NCBI RefSeq assembly: GCF_016808095.1 | Contig: NC_068974.1 | Location: forward strand, 18,910,001 to 18,974,000 | Length of the DNA: 64,000 bases | Direction of reading: 5' to 3' | Source of the DNA: Vigna angularis | Taxonomy: Eukaryota; Streptophyta; Magnoliopsida; Fabales; Fabaceae | Part shown: positions 36,116 through 46,410 of the stretch, piece by piece | How the letters are laid out: each line of letters begins with the position of its first letter | Position numbering within the stretch: position 1 is the first letter of the stretch | Position numbers and translations under genes: made by a program | The notes under the pieces: generated by a model | What the model saw: the letters and a program-made list of their open reading frames with translations, nothing else | The model's database searches: none | What the model was told of the DNA's origin: nothing

Positions 36116-37382
36116 CAACCCCAAACTTAGAACTTTGCTTGTCCTCAAGCAAACAAAATATAACTCCATCTCCAACCAATTCATATGATGGTTCACTCAT
36201 TCAAAAATCCTCTTTTTCAAGATAAGTAACAACTTCACTCAAACTTATGACCAAGAGTTCATTCAAGATGTGCACATGCTTTAGTGTTCACAAAGTCATT
36301 TAAATTCCAACAAATGCTATTTTTCATGAATGATCAATCAATTAAGCATGGATGTTCATGTGCCTATGGAATATTTCCTCACTAGGTAAAGTGTTTCACT
36401 CACACACAAGTGTATAAGAGGTAAAGTGTTTCACTCCTTCACTCTACTATCACAATGTCACATGAATCAATTTTGCCTTTCATTTTACCACAATCAAAAA
36501 CATTCACAAGCATGCATCATCACAAGGACTTTTCAATGGCTTATAATGTGGCTGGGCTAACAAGAAAATTGGTTTTTCTGGATCACAAAATCCTTGAGTT
36601 AAGAGAATCATAACAACACAATCATCTTATTCATTCCCAACTTTCTTTTACCTTTGCATTTGCATTGAGCTTTACTTCTTTTTCTTTTCTCTTTGCATAT
36701 TCTTACTTTTTAGCTCTTAGCTCAATGCTTTTCTTTTCATGTTTTTCCAACAACCCCAAACTTGAACATTTAACAATACCACACAAGATCTTCTACTTAA
36801 CTCAAGGTAAAGATTTTCAATCAAAGGTTTTCAGTGTATGTTCAAGGCTAAGGGTTCAAAGGATAGAACACAACGTGTTCTCTTTTAGTAGACTAACTTT
36901 ATGAATTTGGCCAATAAAAAGGGTTCCAACAAATGGCCTTGATCACATGATGCAAAACAAGCAATTGATTCAATCATAGAAAACCTGGGCAAAATCATTC
37001 ATGCTTTCAAAGTAATAGCATTCAATCATACCAAAAACTCTGGAGCTCAAAACCTCACCAATAAGCTCATTCACATTTGACATACACATCCTGCTTAATC
37101 TCACAATCACAATCATGATATCATGCATTTGTTCACAAAGCTTGTGAATCACCTGTATAAGCATTTTAATGTGCACATCTATCTCAACATCAATCAATCA
37201 ATAAGCATCATCAAGCAGTACTTATCACACAATCACAGTTAATCGCAAACCATCATAACAAACCAGGTGTTCAATAAAGTACATCAAACCCTAATCTAAA
37301 AACAAATAAGTTCAGAAAACTTAAACCACAAAAGCATAATCATATGATAGCATTCATCAGTAAATGCTATCTCAGCTTCTCA
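36116..37382 (-). other. 3' non-coding end of element B
   Basis: It contains the reversed polypurine region (36116-36129), a second similar motif near 36754 and the small ORF at 36970-37197. Nothing else is recognised before the end of the Athila-type ORF at 37383. Confidence 0.75.
36970..37197 (-). CDS. Small conserved ORF, copy in element B
   Basis: 75 codons, matching the copy in A except for Gly in place of Cys near the middle. Same place relative to the 3' LTR. Function unknown and coding status uncertain. Confidence 0.3.
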   Translation of the reverse strand: MIDVEIDVHIKMLIQVIHKLCEQMHDIMIVIVRLSRMCMSNVNELIGEVLSSRVFGMIECYYFESMNDFAQVFYD

Positions 37383-38402
37383 TCAGTCTGAGCTGTCCTC
37401 TGTATCTTCCTCTTCCTCCTCATCTTCATCATCATCAAATGCATCCTCCTCCTCAGCTTCATCTTCTTCCATCTCTCTAGCTGAAGCTTCAGCTGCTCCA
37501 GCTCCTCCTCCATGTACTGGATCTTCTGGCCAAGCTACTACATTGTGGAATTCATCCATAGTCCACCTGTGGGCTGGAGGTGTATCATACATCCCCACTA
37601 TCATCTCAGCAGTGGCCACCTGCCCTCTGTGAATGGACTGCAACTGAGCACCTATAAGAGACATATACATGTCCCTCATCTGAAATGGTTCTGCTTCATG
37701 TGTCTCAGCAGATGTCTGGCTCTGTGCTGGCCCTCTCTCTCTACGAGCACGGCGTGGTGGAACTGGCTGAGCTACATCCTCACCTCCACAGTACTGTCTA
37801 TAGTAGGCCTCATCAATAGCTTTTCTTGGCCTCTCAAATGGTGGAACAGAAGTATCCACCCCAGCTAGCTTGCAAAGGTGAGTAATCAAAGAAGGATGTC
37901 CTAGTGGTGCTTTGTTGTTTGAGGTGTTAGCACATACACTAATTTCATCAGCTATCACCTGCCCAATATTAACATTCAAATTTCTGATAGCACAGTAGAT
38001 GAATAGTGCCCTGCTGAGAGTAATATCTGACACATGTGAACATGGCTGAATGTTGGAATGAGAAAATGCCATCCAATATTTTGCAAGAGGATTCAAATCT
38101 GTCCTCCTAATGTTAACCACTGAGCCAGATCTATTCCTTTGGAAGTGTCCTCCAGGTATACACAACACTCTCTCCACATCCTCAAAATCAGCACCTTCCT
38201 CCATGCAAAGAGCAAACTGACATTGCTCACCAGCCCACACAGTATCCAGGAAGTTGTTGATAGAATCAGGATCATACCTGATAGCATGGCCTCTGACACA
38301 ACCCAAATAATTCTCAGCTGGATATTCACCAATCTTCTTTGCATTGGTGTAAAATTCCTTCACCACAGCTATATTGGCAGGTGCAGGATAAGTGGCTAGC
38401 TT
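37383..38402 (-). pseudogene. Athila-type extra ORF of element B, C-terminal part
   Basis: This is the 3' portion of an ORF in the position of the env-like or Athila ORF. From family knowledge it resembles the 'putative plant transposon protein' domain found in Athila elements. Visible features are a conserved central region (motif WAGEQCQFALCMEEGADFED), a basic Arg-rich segment and a very acidic Asp/Glu tail ending DTEDSSD. A stop lies at 37383. The upstream part is at 43876-44091 on the other side of element C, so no whole protein can be made. Role unknown. Confidence 0.8.
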
Positions 38403-38601
38403 TGATGGCATATGCCCTAGCCATGGTAAAATTGTGTGTATTTTAGACCTTGTATTAAGGGTCAAATAGTATAGTATTTAATTTTAGGTCTTGTATTAAG
38501 GGCTAAGTATTGTATGGTTTGTAATCTTATTTTTAAAGAGTGTGTCCCACCATGGGACATGATGGCCACATGGCAAGCTCTTAGTGAAGACACTTCTTAA
38601 A

Positions 38602-38850
38602 AAGGAAGTGGCCATGTGTCACTTTCCAAGTGGAGAAACTCTTCCTAAAGTGGATTGCCACATGTCACTCTAAGAGTGGAAAGCTCTTGCAAAAGTGGAT
38701 TGTCACATGGCACTTTAAGAGTGGAGGAACTTTGCAAAAGTGGATTACCACATGAGTGGAGAAGACTTTACAAAAGTGGATTGCCACATGGCACTCTAAG
38801 AGTGGAGAAACTTTGTAAAAGAGGATTGCCACATGTCTCTTTAAGAGTGG
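38602..38850 (+). repeat. 45-bp tandem repeat in the LTR of element C
   Basis: Six units start near 38602, 38647, 38692, 38737, 38772 and 38817; the fourth and last are shortened. The shared core is AGTGGATTGCCACATG followed by a CTAAGAGTGGA stretch. The same array occurs in the 3' LTR at 43265-43513. It lies upstream of the TATA box, so an enhancer role is possible. Confidence 0.9.
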
Positions 38851-38893
38851 ATAGTTTTTAGGGTTTCTTGTCTACTTTGGAGACACCTTTCTC

Positions 38894-38901
38894 TATAAAT
38901 A
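38894..38901 (+). promoter_or_regulatory. TATA box of element C LTR
   Basis: TATAAATA in a typical plant core-promoter context (CTCTATAAATAGAAGG), just downstream of the 45-bp repeats. The 3' LTR copy is at 43557-43564. Confidence 0.75.
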
Positions 38902-39209
38902 GAAGGGTCTCCTTCCTTGTAAAATCACTTGATGAATTTGAATGTTATTATGCCAAAATGTGTGCAAACATATCTTGTCTCAAGTCAAGGCTAGAGCATC
39001 CCATGAGGTCCCTCTAACCACCCTTCTCTAGAGTTGGCCCAACCTCTCCGGAGATCCATCAAACACCTCCATCCTACCACAAATAATCACCAAAAACCTC
39101 ACCAAAATTGTGAGCCCACCACCATATCCATCGCTTCCGCACAAATTCCACCTCCATAGCTTCATCTTCGTGCTTTGGCCCAACCTAGCTCGAGGAGGAC
39201 GCTATCATT

Positions 39210-39222
39210 TGGTATCAAGAGC
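39210..39222 (+). other. Primer binding site of element C, Met-tRNA-like
   Basis: TGGTATCAAGAGC starts two bases after the LTR end. It equals the usual Met-tRNA site except for one extra A. Confidence 0.7.
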
Positions 39223-40939
39223 TTTGGGTCTACAAGAGCTAAGTATCTTGGTCCTTTACCTATCTTTGTGTATTTCTTGTTGTTATTGTGTTGTTCTTTA
39301 TTGTCTTCCATTGTTTACATCCATATATGTTATTTTTATGGTTCTAGTTTGTTCTTTTGCGGAACCATTCGGTTTTTACCACTAAGTTTCCATATACATG
39401 TGTTGTGGCGTGCTTTTATATTTTTTTTTGAGTCTTTCTTCATATATTTGGTTCTGTTTTAATGTCATTTTTGGGTTATTTTTTATTTTTAATTCCATCC
39501 ATGTTGTCTAGAGTCATGTGTAGTCATTTTTATGTCATTTTCTCTTAGTTCGGGCTTTGCAAAAATCATAAAAAAATATGTCCCATTGGGATTTCGAAAT
39601 TACAGTATATACAGCCATTTGAGTGCTTTTTTATTTCATATTTGAGTTCATGCTTGTCATTAGATCATTGTCAAGTTCTTAGAGTTAAGTTTCTCTTGTG
39701 TTTCTTTGAGTTTCATGCTCTATTTTTGATTCTAGTAAGATTTCTTCCATTTTTTTTCTGAGTCATGAACTTTGAGCTACCCAAACAAATTGTCCAGATC
39801 TAATTTGTGTTGAAAAACAAAAGTGTAGACAAAAGTAAAAAGCCAAAGTAAAAAAAAAAAAAAAAAAAGTAAAAGTACAAGCAAAAGCAAAAGTGAAAAA
39901 AAAAAAAAGTTACTTTGACTTGAGACTTTGACATGAGACTTTACCATGACACTTGGAGATGATACTTGGACATAATACCTTGACATGACACTTGGACATG
40001 ACCCTTGGATATGAGACTTGGACATGACACTTTTGACAAAATATTGTCTCTGCCTATAGTGCACCATTAGCTCAGTGTTTGTAAAGATAAGAAGTAATAA
40101 TTCTCTATTCTAATTGTTTTTTGTTTTGTTCATCTATTCTAGTGCCTTTCTTTAGGTAATTCTTTTGAGTGCCTAGCCTTCGTTTGTTTTAAGCTTTATT
40201 TTCTTGATTGTCTTGTTCATTACTCTCTGTTTTGTCTCAACATAACTCCTTTTGAAGAGCTATTGTTCAAATTGGCCCTTGATTTGCATTCTCTTTGGAT
40301 TCCTACCTTTCGGATTTGGTTTGATATTTGGTGTAGGATATTCTTTGGAGGAAAAACGAAATTGGACATAGTATATCGGGTGATCGGAGACCTCTTTGGA
40401 CCTTGAAACCTTGAGGAAGAGACAAGAAGAAAAGGAGTGAAACACTTTAGAGAGGAACACACATTATTTATTTGTATTACGCATTTTTGAGTTGTAAAAT
40501 TGTATTGCTTTTGGATTTGTAACTCATAACCTTGTTAGGTATCTTGGGGTAGTCTGTGATACTCAATCCCATATCCTAACAAAGACTTGTAAACCATATT
40601 GAAAACGTTTTTAGTTGGTTAAAGTTTGAAGGTTCCAAAGTGCCTTCTAACTTTACCATTAGGCCGCATAGTTTAGTTTAATTGTTGTCTTTAACTGCTT
40701 ATAATTTATTGTGTGTCTACTTGTGTATCAAATCTAATTCCATTTGAGAAGTTTGGTGCAAGAGAACTTGAGGTAAACTTTGGCTAGGAAAGGCTTGGAT
40801 TTTAAGTGATCCTTAGTGATTCTCCTCTCTTTCTTGGAAGTGAACTTGAGATTATTTTGCCTCCTTAAATCTCTAAAGGAATTTACTTTTGAAATACAAG
40901 TTTGTGTGTGCATTACATATTTTGAACTTTTTTTTAAGA
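39223..40939 (+). other. Long untranslated leader of element C
   Basis: 1.7 kb without a convincing ORF. It has A-rich runs at 39838-39910 and a degenerate tandem repeat of ACTTGGACATGAC-like units at about 39916-40030. Pyrimidine tracts occur throughout. A leader of this length before gag suggests packaging signals or an intron, but I cannot place either. Confidence 0.65.
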
Positions 40940-42979
40940 ATGTCTAAGGAACCTTCTTACCAAATTGATAGTGATTATAGTGAAGAGGCCCAACCAAATT
41001 TAGAACAAATGGCTAAGGAACTAAAATCACTAAAACTTTGGCAAAAGCAAGAATCCATTTTGAAAGAAAAAGAAAGAGTTGAAAGAGAACAATATCTTGA
41101 AACCTTAGAAGAAGAACTTAGAGTTCTAGCCCAAAAACAAGAAAAGGTCCAAGAAGAGATAAAGAAAAGTAGGAGTAGGAGTCACTCAAGGAGAAGTTCA
41201 AAAACTCCCACAGAAAACACATACCCTGAACAAGATAGTAGGACTGCTGCACAATTCTACCAACATCCTCCACCTAGAAGGTATAGAAGGGAGAGTGAAC
41301 AACCACCAAGAGAGATTAGGATAGACCTTCCTCATTTCCATGGGAAAGAAGATGTTGAGGCATACCTAGATTGGGAAATGAAAGTAGAACAACTTTTTGA
41401 GTGTCATCAAATAATAGAGGAAAGGAAAGTTTCCCTAGCCACCCTAAGCTTTCAAGGGAATGCCATGTATTGGTGGACTTCCCTAGTGAGAGAAAGAAGA
41501 CTCTCCAATTCCCCCCAAGTCCAATATTGGAATGACTTAAAGAGTGCTCTAAGAAGAAGACACATACCTTCCTACTACCATAGAGAGCTTATGGATAAAC
41601 TCCAAAGGCTCCAACAAAGAACCATGAGTGTGGAAGAGTATAGGCAAAAGATGGAACTCTACATGATGAGAGCGGGAATTAGGGAAGAAGAAGGAACCAC
41701 CATTTCTAGATTTCTAAGTGGTCTTAATCTTGATATTAGAGATAAAGTGGAGTTGTTGCCCTATCAAGATCTCAATGATTTGGTACAAATTTGCATAAAA
41801 GTTGAGCAGCAACATTTGAGAAAAGGTTTGAAAATTGACCACTCTAACTCTAGTGTTAAGAAAGACTATAGGAGGGAAGGTAAGCAAGTGATGGAAGAGG
41901 AACCCTCTAGGAATCTATGGAAGGAGAAAGAAAAAGATAGATCAAGGGAGGGAACATCATTACACACTCGTACTAGTGAAATTAAATGTTTTAAATGTCA
42001 AGGTAGAGGTCATATGGCATCACAATGCCCCACTAAAAGGACCATAATCTTGAGGGATGTTGACTCATATAGTAGTGAAGAGGAGGAGGAGAAAGGAACA
42101 AGTAAGGATGAGAGTGAAGGAGAAGATTCCTACCCATGCGAGGGAGATCTCCTCATAATGAGAAGAGTTTTGAAGAATCAACCTAGTCCCCAAGTCCAAA
42201 CCCAAAGAGAGAACATCTTTCATACAAGATGTCAAGTTTTAGAAAACACATGTTCTCTTATTGTGGATAGTGGCTCATGTTGCAATTGTTGTAGCACTAG
42301 GTTGGTTGAAAAGTTAGCCTTAACTATATTGCCTCACCCCCAACCTTACAAACTTCAATGGCTTAATGATGGTGAAGACATGATAGTTAATCAACAAGTG
42401 AAGGTTAAGTTTTCCATAGGGAATTATGAAGATAGTGTGCTATGTGACATAGTACCTATGGAAGTTTGTCACATCTTGTTAGGAAGGCCTTGGCTTTTTG
42501 AAAAGGAAACCATACATCATGGTCGTACCAATGAGATAACCTTCAACCATAAAGATAGAAAGTTTGTACTTCATCCTCTCACACCATCTCAAGTTGAAAC
42601 AGACCAAGTACAAATGAAAAATAAGAGAGAAAAGGAAAGAGATGACACTAACATATACAAAATCAAAAGTTCAGAGTGTCAAAGCAATACACACATGTCC
42701 AATGAGTGTCCCAACAAAAGAGCCTTCATGTTAAGGGCCACAAGCTTGTGTGAAGATTCAAAAGGGGTATTCTTTCCATCTTCCTTTAGTAGATTGGAAA
42801 GACAAGACCAAATGAGACTTGGAGGTAAAAAAGGAAGTCACTCCAAATGCATATGCATTCAACACAAGATAAGCCAGGACTTAAAGGGAAAATACATAAT
42901 TGGGTTGATTATTCTAATAACACTTACTTTATCTCTTGTTTTTTGCAGAAAGTTATTTGACCCCGGAGGGTTTTGTTGA
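40940..42979 (+). CDS. Gag-protease polyprotein of element C
   Basis: Starting at the first ATG (40940), the ORF encodes 679 residues. A charged coiled-coil-like N-terminus is followed by an Arg/Ser stretch, the retrotransposon gag core around residues 130-300, a zinc knuckle CX2CX4HX4C at 350-363, and an aspartic-protease-like fold with DSG at 443-445 and a later LLGRPW motif. No RT follows. A second degenerate knuckle-like segment and a hydrophobic stretch close the protein. That hydrophobic stretch coincides with a polypyrimidine run and TTTTGCAG near 42948, which resembles a 3' splice site, so the true end may differ. The gag is intact and could in principle be packaged by an autonomous relative. 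Confidence 0.88.
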   Translation: MSKEPSYQIDSDYSEEAQPNLEQMAKELKSLKLWQKQESILKEKERVEREQYLETLEEELRVLAQKQEKVQEEIKKSRSRSHSRRSSKTPTENTYPEQDSRTAAQFYQHPPPRRYRRESEQPPREIRIDLPHFHGKEDVEAYLDWEMKVEQLFECHQIIEERKVSLATLSFQGNAMYWWTSLVRERRLSNSPQVQYWNDLKSALRRRHIPSYYHRELMDKLQRLQQRTMSVEEYRQKMELYMMRAGIREEEGTTISRFLSGLNLDIRDKVELLPYQDLNDLVQICIKVEQQHLRKGLKIDHSNSSVKKDYRREGKQVMEEEPSRNLWKEKEKDRSREGTSLHTRTSEIKCFKCQGRGHMASQCPTKRTIILRDVDSYSSEEEEEKGTSKDESEGEDSYPCEGDLLIMRRVLKNQPSPQVQTQRENIFHTRCQVLENTCSLIVDSGSCCNCCSTRLVEKLALTILPHPQPYKLQWLNDGEDMIVNQQVKVKFSIGNYEDSVLCDIVPMEVCHILLGRPWLFEKETIHHGRTNEITFNHKDRKFVLHPLTPSQVETDQVQMKNKREKERDDTNIYKIKSSECQSNTHMSNECPNKRAFMLRATSLCEDSKGVFFPSSFSRLERQDQMRLGGKKGSHSKCICIQHKISQDLKGKYIIGLIILITLTLSLVFCRKLFDPGGFC

Positions 42980-43051
42980 TACATAAGTTGATCAATATGA
43001 AGAAGAGGGTTTTTTTTGAAAAAACTTAAAGATTTGAGGACAAATCCTTTT

Positions 43052-43065
43052 TAAGAGGGAGGGTA
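43052..43065 (+). other. Polypurine tract of element C
   Basis: AAGAGGGAGGGTA lies immediately before the 3' LTR start at 43066. Confidence 0.8.
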
Positions 43066-43870
43066 TGATGGCATATGCCCTAGCCATGGTAAAATTGTGT
43101 GTATTTTAGACCTTGTATTAAGGGTCAAATAGTATAGTATTTAATTTTAGGTCTTGTATTAAGGGCTAAGTATTGTATGGTTTGTAATCTTATTTTTAAA
43201 GAGTGTGTCCCACCATGGGACATGATGGCCACATGGCAAGCTCTTAGTGAAGACACTTCTTAAAAAGGAAGTGGCCATGTGTCACTTTCCAAGTGGAGAA
43301 ACTCTTCCTAAAGTGGATTGCCACATGTCACTCTAAGAGTGGAAAGCTCTTGCAAAAGTGGATTGTCACATGGCACTTTAAGAGTGGAGGAACTTTGCAA
43401 AAGTGGATTACCACATGAGTGGAGAAGACTTTACAAAAGTGGATTGCCACATGGCACTCTAAGAGTGGAGAAACTTTGTAAAAGAGGATTGCCACATGTC
43501 TCTTTAAGAGTGGATAGTTTTTAGGGTTTCTTGTCTACTTTGGAGACACCTTTCTCTATAAATAGAAGGGTCTCCTTCCTTGTAAAATCACTTGATGAAT
43601 TTGAATGTTATTATGCCAAAATGTGTGCAAACATATCTTGTCTCAAGTCAAGGCTAGAGCATCCCATGAGGTCCCTCTAACCACCCTTCTCTAGAGTTGG
43701 CCCAACCTCTCCGGAGATCCATCAAACACCTCCATCCTACCACAAATAATCACCAAAAACCTCACCAAAATTGTGAGCCCACCACCATATCCATCGCTTC
43801 CGCACAAATTCCACCTCCATAGCTTCATCTTCGTGCTTTGGCCCAACCTAGCTCGAGGAGGACGCTATCA
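43066..43870 (+). repeat. 3' LTR of element C (805 bp)
   Basis: Same length as the 5' LTR and, as far as I could read, the same sequence. It ends GACGCTATCA and is followed by the AGCTT duplication. Confidence 0.95.
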
Positions 43871-43875
43871 AGCTT

Positions 43876-44091
43876 TCCCCAATCATTCCCTAACACTTGC
43901 TCTCCAAATTGAGGAGCAAAGTTAGGTATCATTCCAACCTTTCTCTCCATCAGAAGTCTCCTGTCCTGAACCACCCTAAAGTGCTTCTCATGTTTCCTAG
44001 AGAGGAACCTGCCAGAATGGGGTTGCTCTGGTTCCTTTTCCTTTCTCTTGGTTGCCATGGTTTTCAATCTTTTTCCTGATGAAGATGCCAT
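43876..44091 (-). pseudogene. Athila-type extra ORF of element B, N-terminal part
   Basis: The first ~70 codons of the ORF (start ATG at 44091, MASSSGKR...) are followed directly by element C. The reading continues into C's LTR and stops, so the protein is truncated. Just upstream of the ATG is TTTTGAATGTAG, a possible 3' splice site, which would fit expression from a spliced RNA. Confidence 0.75.
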
Positions 44092-45202
44092 TCCTACATT
44101 CAAAACACAAACAAAACCACAGAACATGATGTTAATCATTAGTAAAACACAGAACACAACTCCTTTCGAAGCTAACCCACCGCTGAGGGCCAGAATTTCC
44201 CCTCAGCGCCACCAGTGCCACATTCCAACACGCAAAATTTCAGAAAAACCAAATCTGGCAGAGTGCCGCTCAGCGGCAGTTTACCCCTCAGCGGTAACTC
44301 TGTAGATTTTTGAAACTCTTGTTTTAAAGCTGTCCTAACTCCACCCAAATGCAATTTTCAGTTTTCCAGTTCATGATCATGCAGTTTAATCGGTTCAAAC
44401 ATCAAATATATCATCAAATCATGCATAGAAATCAAAAGCCCTAAATATTCATGCTTTGACTATCACATTCAATTTCAAGAACCCTAGAATGAACAAAATG
44501 CTTTTTACTTACTTGGGTGGAGATGCTAGATGCAATGAGAATGCTTCCAAGCTAGAATGCTCTCTTCCAACCCCAAACTTTGATGGCACACTAGTGAAAA
44601 AGTGAATGGAAGAGATTTTTTTCTTAAGAGGTAAGAGTGAAAAGATGTGGAAAACCTAAGAGAAGATGTGTGGAAGTGTTTGTGCAGAGAAAAGCCAGAA
44701 AGTATAAGACTTTGCGCAGCTTAGGGTTTAAAAATACCCTAATGGGCTCGGGTCCCGCTAAGGGGAACTAAAGCCCAATCTGCGAGAGTACCGCTCAGCG
44801 GTAACATACCGCTCAGCGGCACTTTCGTGATGTGTTCCTCTCCTTCTTTTCTTAACCTACGTGTCTTCCCTACATGCCCCTCATGGGTTCCCTGCAATTC
44901 AATGTTAAAAATGCTTATGCAAATCCTAACTAAAATAAACAAACAGAAACAATCAATCAACTGGGTTGCCTCCCAGGTAGCGCTTGTTTAACGTCACGAG
45001 CCTGACCCAAAATCCACCAACACCCATCAGTAGGTGTTACAAACTTACCAACACCCATCAGTAGGTGTTACAAACTGAGTATCCTTCAGTAGATACTTAA
45101 CCACCTAGCATCCTTCAGTAGATGCTATATCCAACAAAATATTTACAAAAATAATGTCCACAAACTAAAAGTTACAAAACTAAAAATCAAAATCAAAAGT
45201 TT
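44092..45202 (-). other. Non-coding region of element B with conserved hairpins
   Basis: It links the gag remnant with the Athila-type ORF. It holds palindrome pairs CCGCTCAGCGG near 44265 and 44793-44820, the post-pol hairpin at 44961-44976, and the covarying hairpin row at 45019-45126. No ORF is convincing. Confidence 0.75.
45019..45126 (-). repeat. Row of four covarying 20-nt hairpins (element B)
   Basis: Four hairpins (45019-45038, 45050-45069, 45078-45097, 45107-45126) each have a 6-bp stem and an 8-base loop. On the plus strand the stems are AACACC/GGTGTT twice, AGTATC/GATACT and AGCATC/GATGCT, while the loop stays C(A/T)TCAGTA. Stem bases change in pairs, which is evidence for selection on structure or for duplication with gene conversion. 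Confidence 0.85.
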
Positions 45203-46066
45203 TTAAATCACTGGGTTGCCTCCCAGCAAGCGCTCTTTTAACGTCATTAGCTTGACCCAATAAAGCTCATGTTCCTTCTTCTTTTTCTTCTTCTTTCTAC
45301 TGAACTTCTTTAGAAATTTGATAAAACCAGGAACCTGTTGCAGTGTCTCAATCATAGGAACTTTAATCTCCAATTTCTTGAAGATTTCCATTAAGCACTT
45401 AAATTTCTTTTCCTTCCTATGATTCTTCTTTAGATGAGGGTGGGATTTTTCATATGATTCCTTCTTCTTTCCTCTCATCTTCTTTTTCTTACGCTTCCTC
45501 TTCCCAAATTTTCTCTTTTTCTTTTCTTTTATTTTTTTCTTCCCTCTTCTTTTTCTCCTCAACTTCTTTATTTTCACACAAATTTTCTTTCTCTCTTCTC
45601 TCTCAACCACTTCTTTCTCTTTTTCTTCATCTTTATTTTGCTCACTCAACTCTTCTTTTTCTTTTCTCTCTATCTTTTCCTCATCTCCCTCTATTTTTTT
45701 CTCATCAAGAATCTTGTCACTTTCAGTGACATTGGTTTGCCCTTCCTCCTTAAGGTTAACTTCAGTATTAACCTCATCATTCAATCTCTGACTAATGTAA
45801 CGAAAGTGCATCTCCATCCTTTTACATGATTCTTCAATGCTTTTCTGAGTAGAGTCGGAATTTTTCAAAAATCGTTGAAGGGTGTCCTCCAAACTTTCTG
45901 ATAGAGAGGGTTTTCGCTGCCATTGTTGTTGTGGTTGGTTCTCAAATTGTCCAGCAGCTTGCCAAAATTGGCTTTGATCCATGCTTGAGTGAGGTTCCCA
46001 CCAGTGGTTGAGATTACTTTGGTAGAATTGAGTACCCATATAGTTAAATTCTTGACCAAATTGCAT
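45203..46066 (-). pseudogene. Truncated gag remnant of element B
   Basis: The ORF starts at ATG 46066 and corresponds to the C-terminal half of an Athila-like gag (Gln-rich FENQPQQQWQ segment and a helical segment), then a long Lys/Arg/Glu linker and a short stretch related to the start of the pol ORF of element 2 (motif IFKKLEIKVP). The gag core and zinc knuckle are absent. The protease, RT and integrase are deleted. Whether the charged protein is made is unknown. Confidence 0.7.
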
Positions 46067-46084
46067 TCTGCAGACATTAGGCAC

Positions 46085-46386
46085 AAAACCCTAAAAAATA
46101 TTTGTTAGCACAAAAAGATAGAGAAGATAGATAAAAACAAATCAAAGGATATAATTGAAAAGATAAGAAGATAGGAAATAAAAACAGAAAAATAAAAACA
46201 GAAAAATAAAATAAAATAAAATAAAAATAGAAAAATAAAATAAAATAAAATAAAATAAAATAAAATAAAATAAAATAAAAACTGAAAAATATAAACAGAA
46301 AATAAAAATTCGAAATTTAAATTAAAAATTCAAAAACAAGTCAAAGATAATCAATAATCACACAAATTAACCAGTTAAACCACGAG
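46085..46386 (-). other. Leader of element B with (AAAAT)n tract
   Basis: Between primer site and gag remnant. Bases 46195-46290 are a near-regular AAAAT/TAAAA microsatellite, matching T-rich tracts in the leaders of element 2 and A. Confidence 0.75.
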
Positions 46387-46404
46387 TCCCCGGCAACGGC
46401 GCCA
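46387..46404 (-). other. Primer binding site of element B, Asp-tRNA type
   Basis: The reverse complement reads TGGCGCCGTTGCCGGGGA, six bases from the LTR, the common form of the Athila/Tat site. Confidence 0.9.
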
Positions 46405-46410
46405 AAAACT

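Larger units (their letters stand above)
38403..39207 (+). repeat. 5' LTR of element C (805 bp)
   Basis: Starts TGATGGCATATG and ends GACGCTATCA. It holds a 45-bp tandem repeat (38602-38850) and a TATA box (38894-38901). A 68-codon ORF over the repeat is a by-product of the 45-bp period. Confidence 0.95.
38403..43870 (+). mobile_element. Element C: complete gag-protease-only chromovirus-like element
   Basis: Two 805-bp LTRs (38403-39207 and 43066-43870), with no difference that I could see, flank a 3858-bp interior holding a primer site, a gag-protease ORF and a polypurine tract. The target duplication AGCTT is perfect (38398-38402 and 43871-43875). The empty site is preserved in element A near 48645. 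RT, RNase H and integrase are missing, so it is non-autonomous. The protease type suggests the CRM-like or related chromovirus lineages, though this is a judgement from sequence style. It is the youngest insertion of this nest, being inside B inside A. Confidence 0.93.

Noticed and set aside
38655..38861. 68-codon ORF, identical at 43318-43524
   Set aside because: It reads through the 45-bp tandem repeat of element C's two LTRs; the 15-residue period is a by-product.
39110..39462. ORFs across the 5' LTR/leader boundary of element C
   Set aside because: They begin in the LTR and run through the primer site; no domain and no plausible start context.
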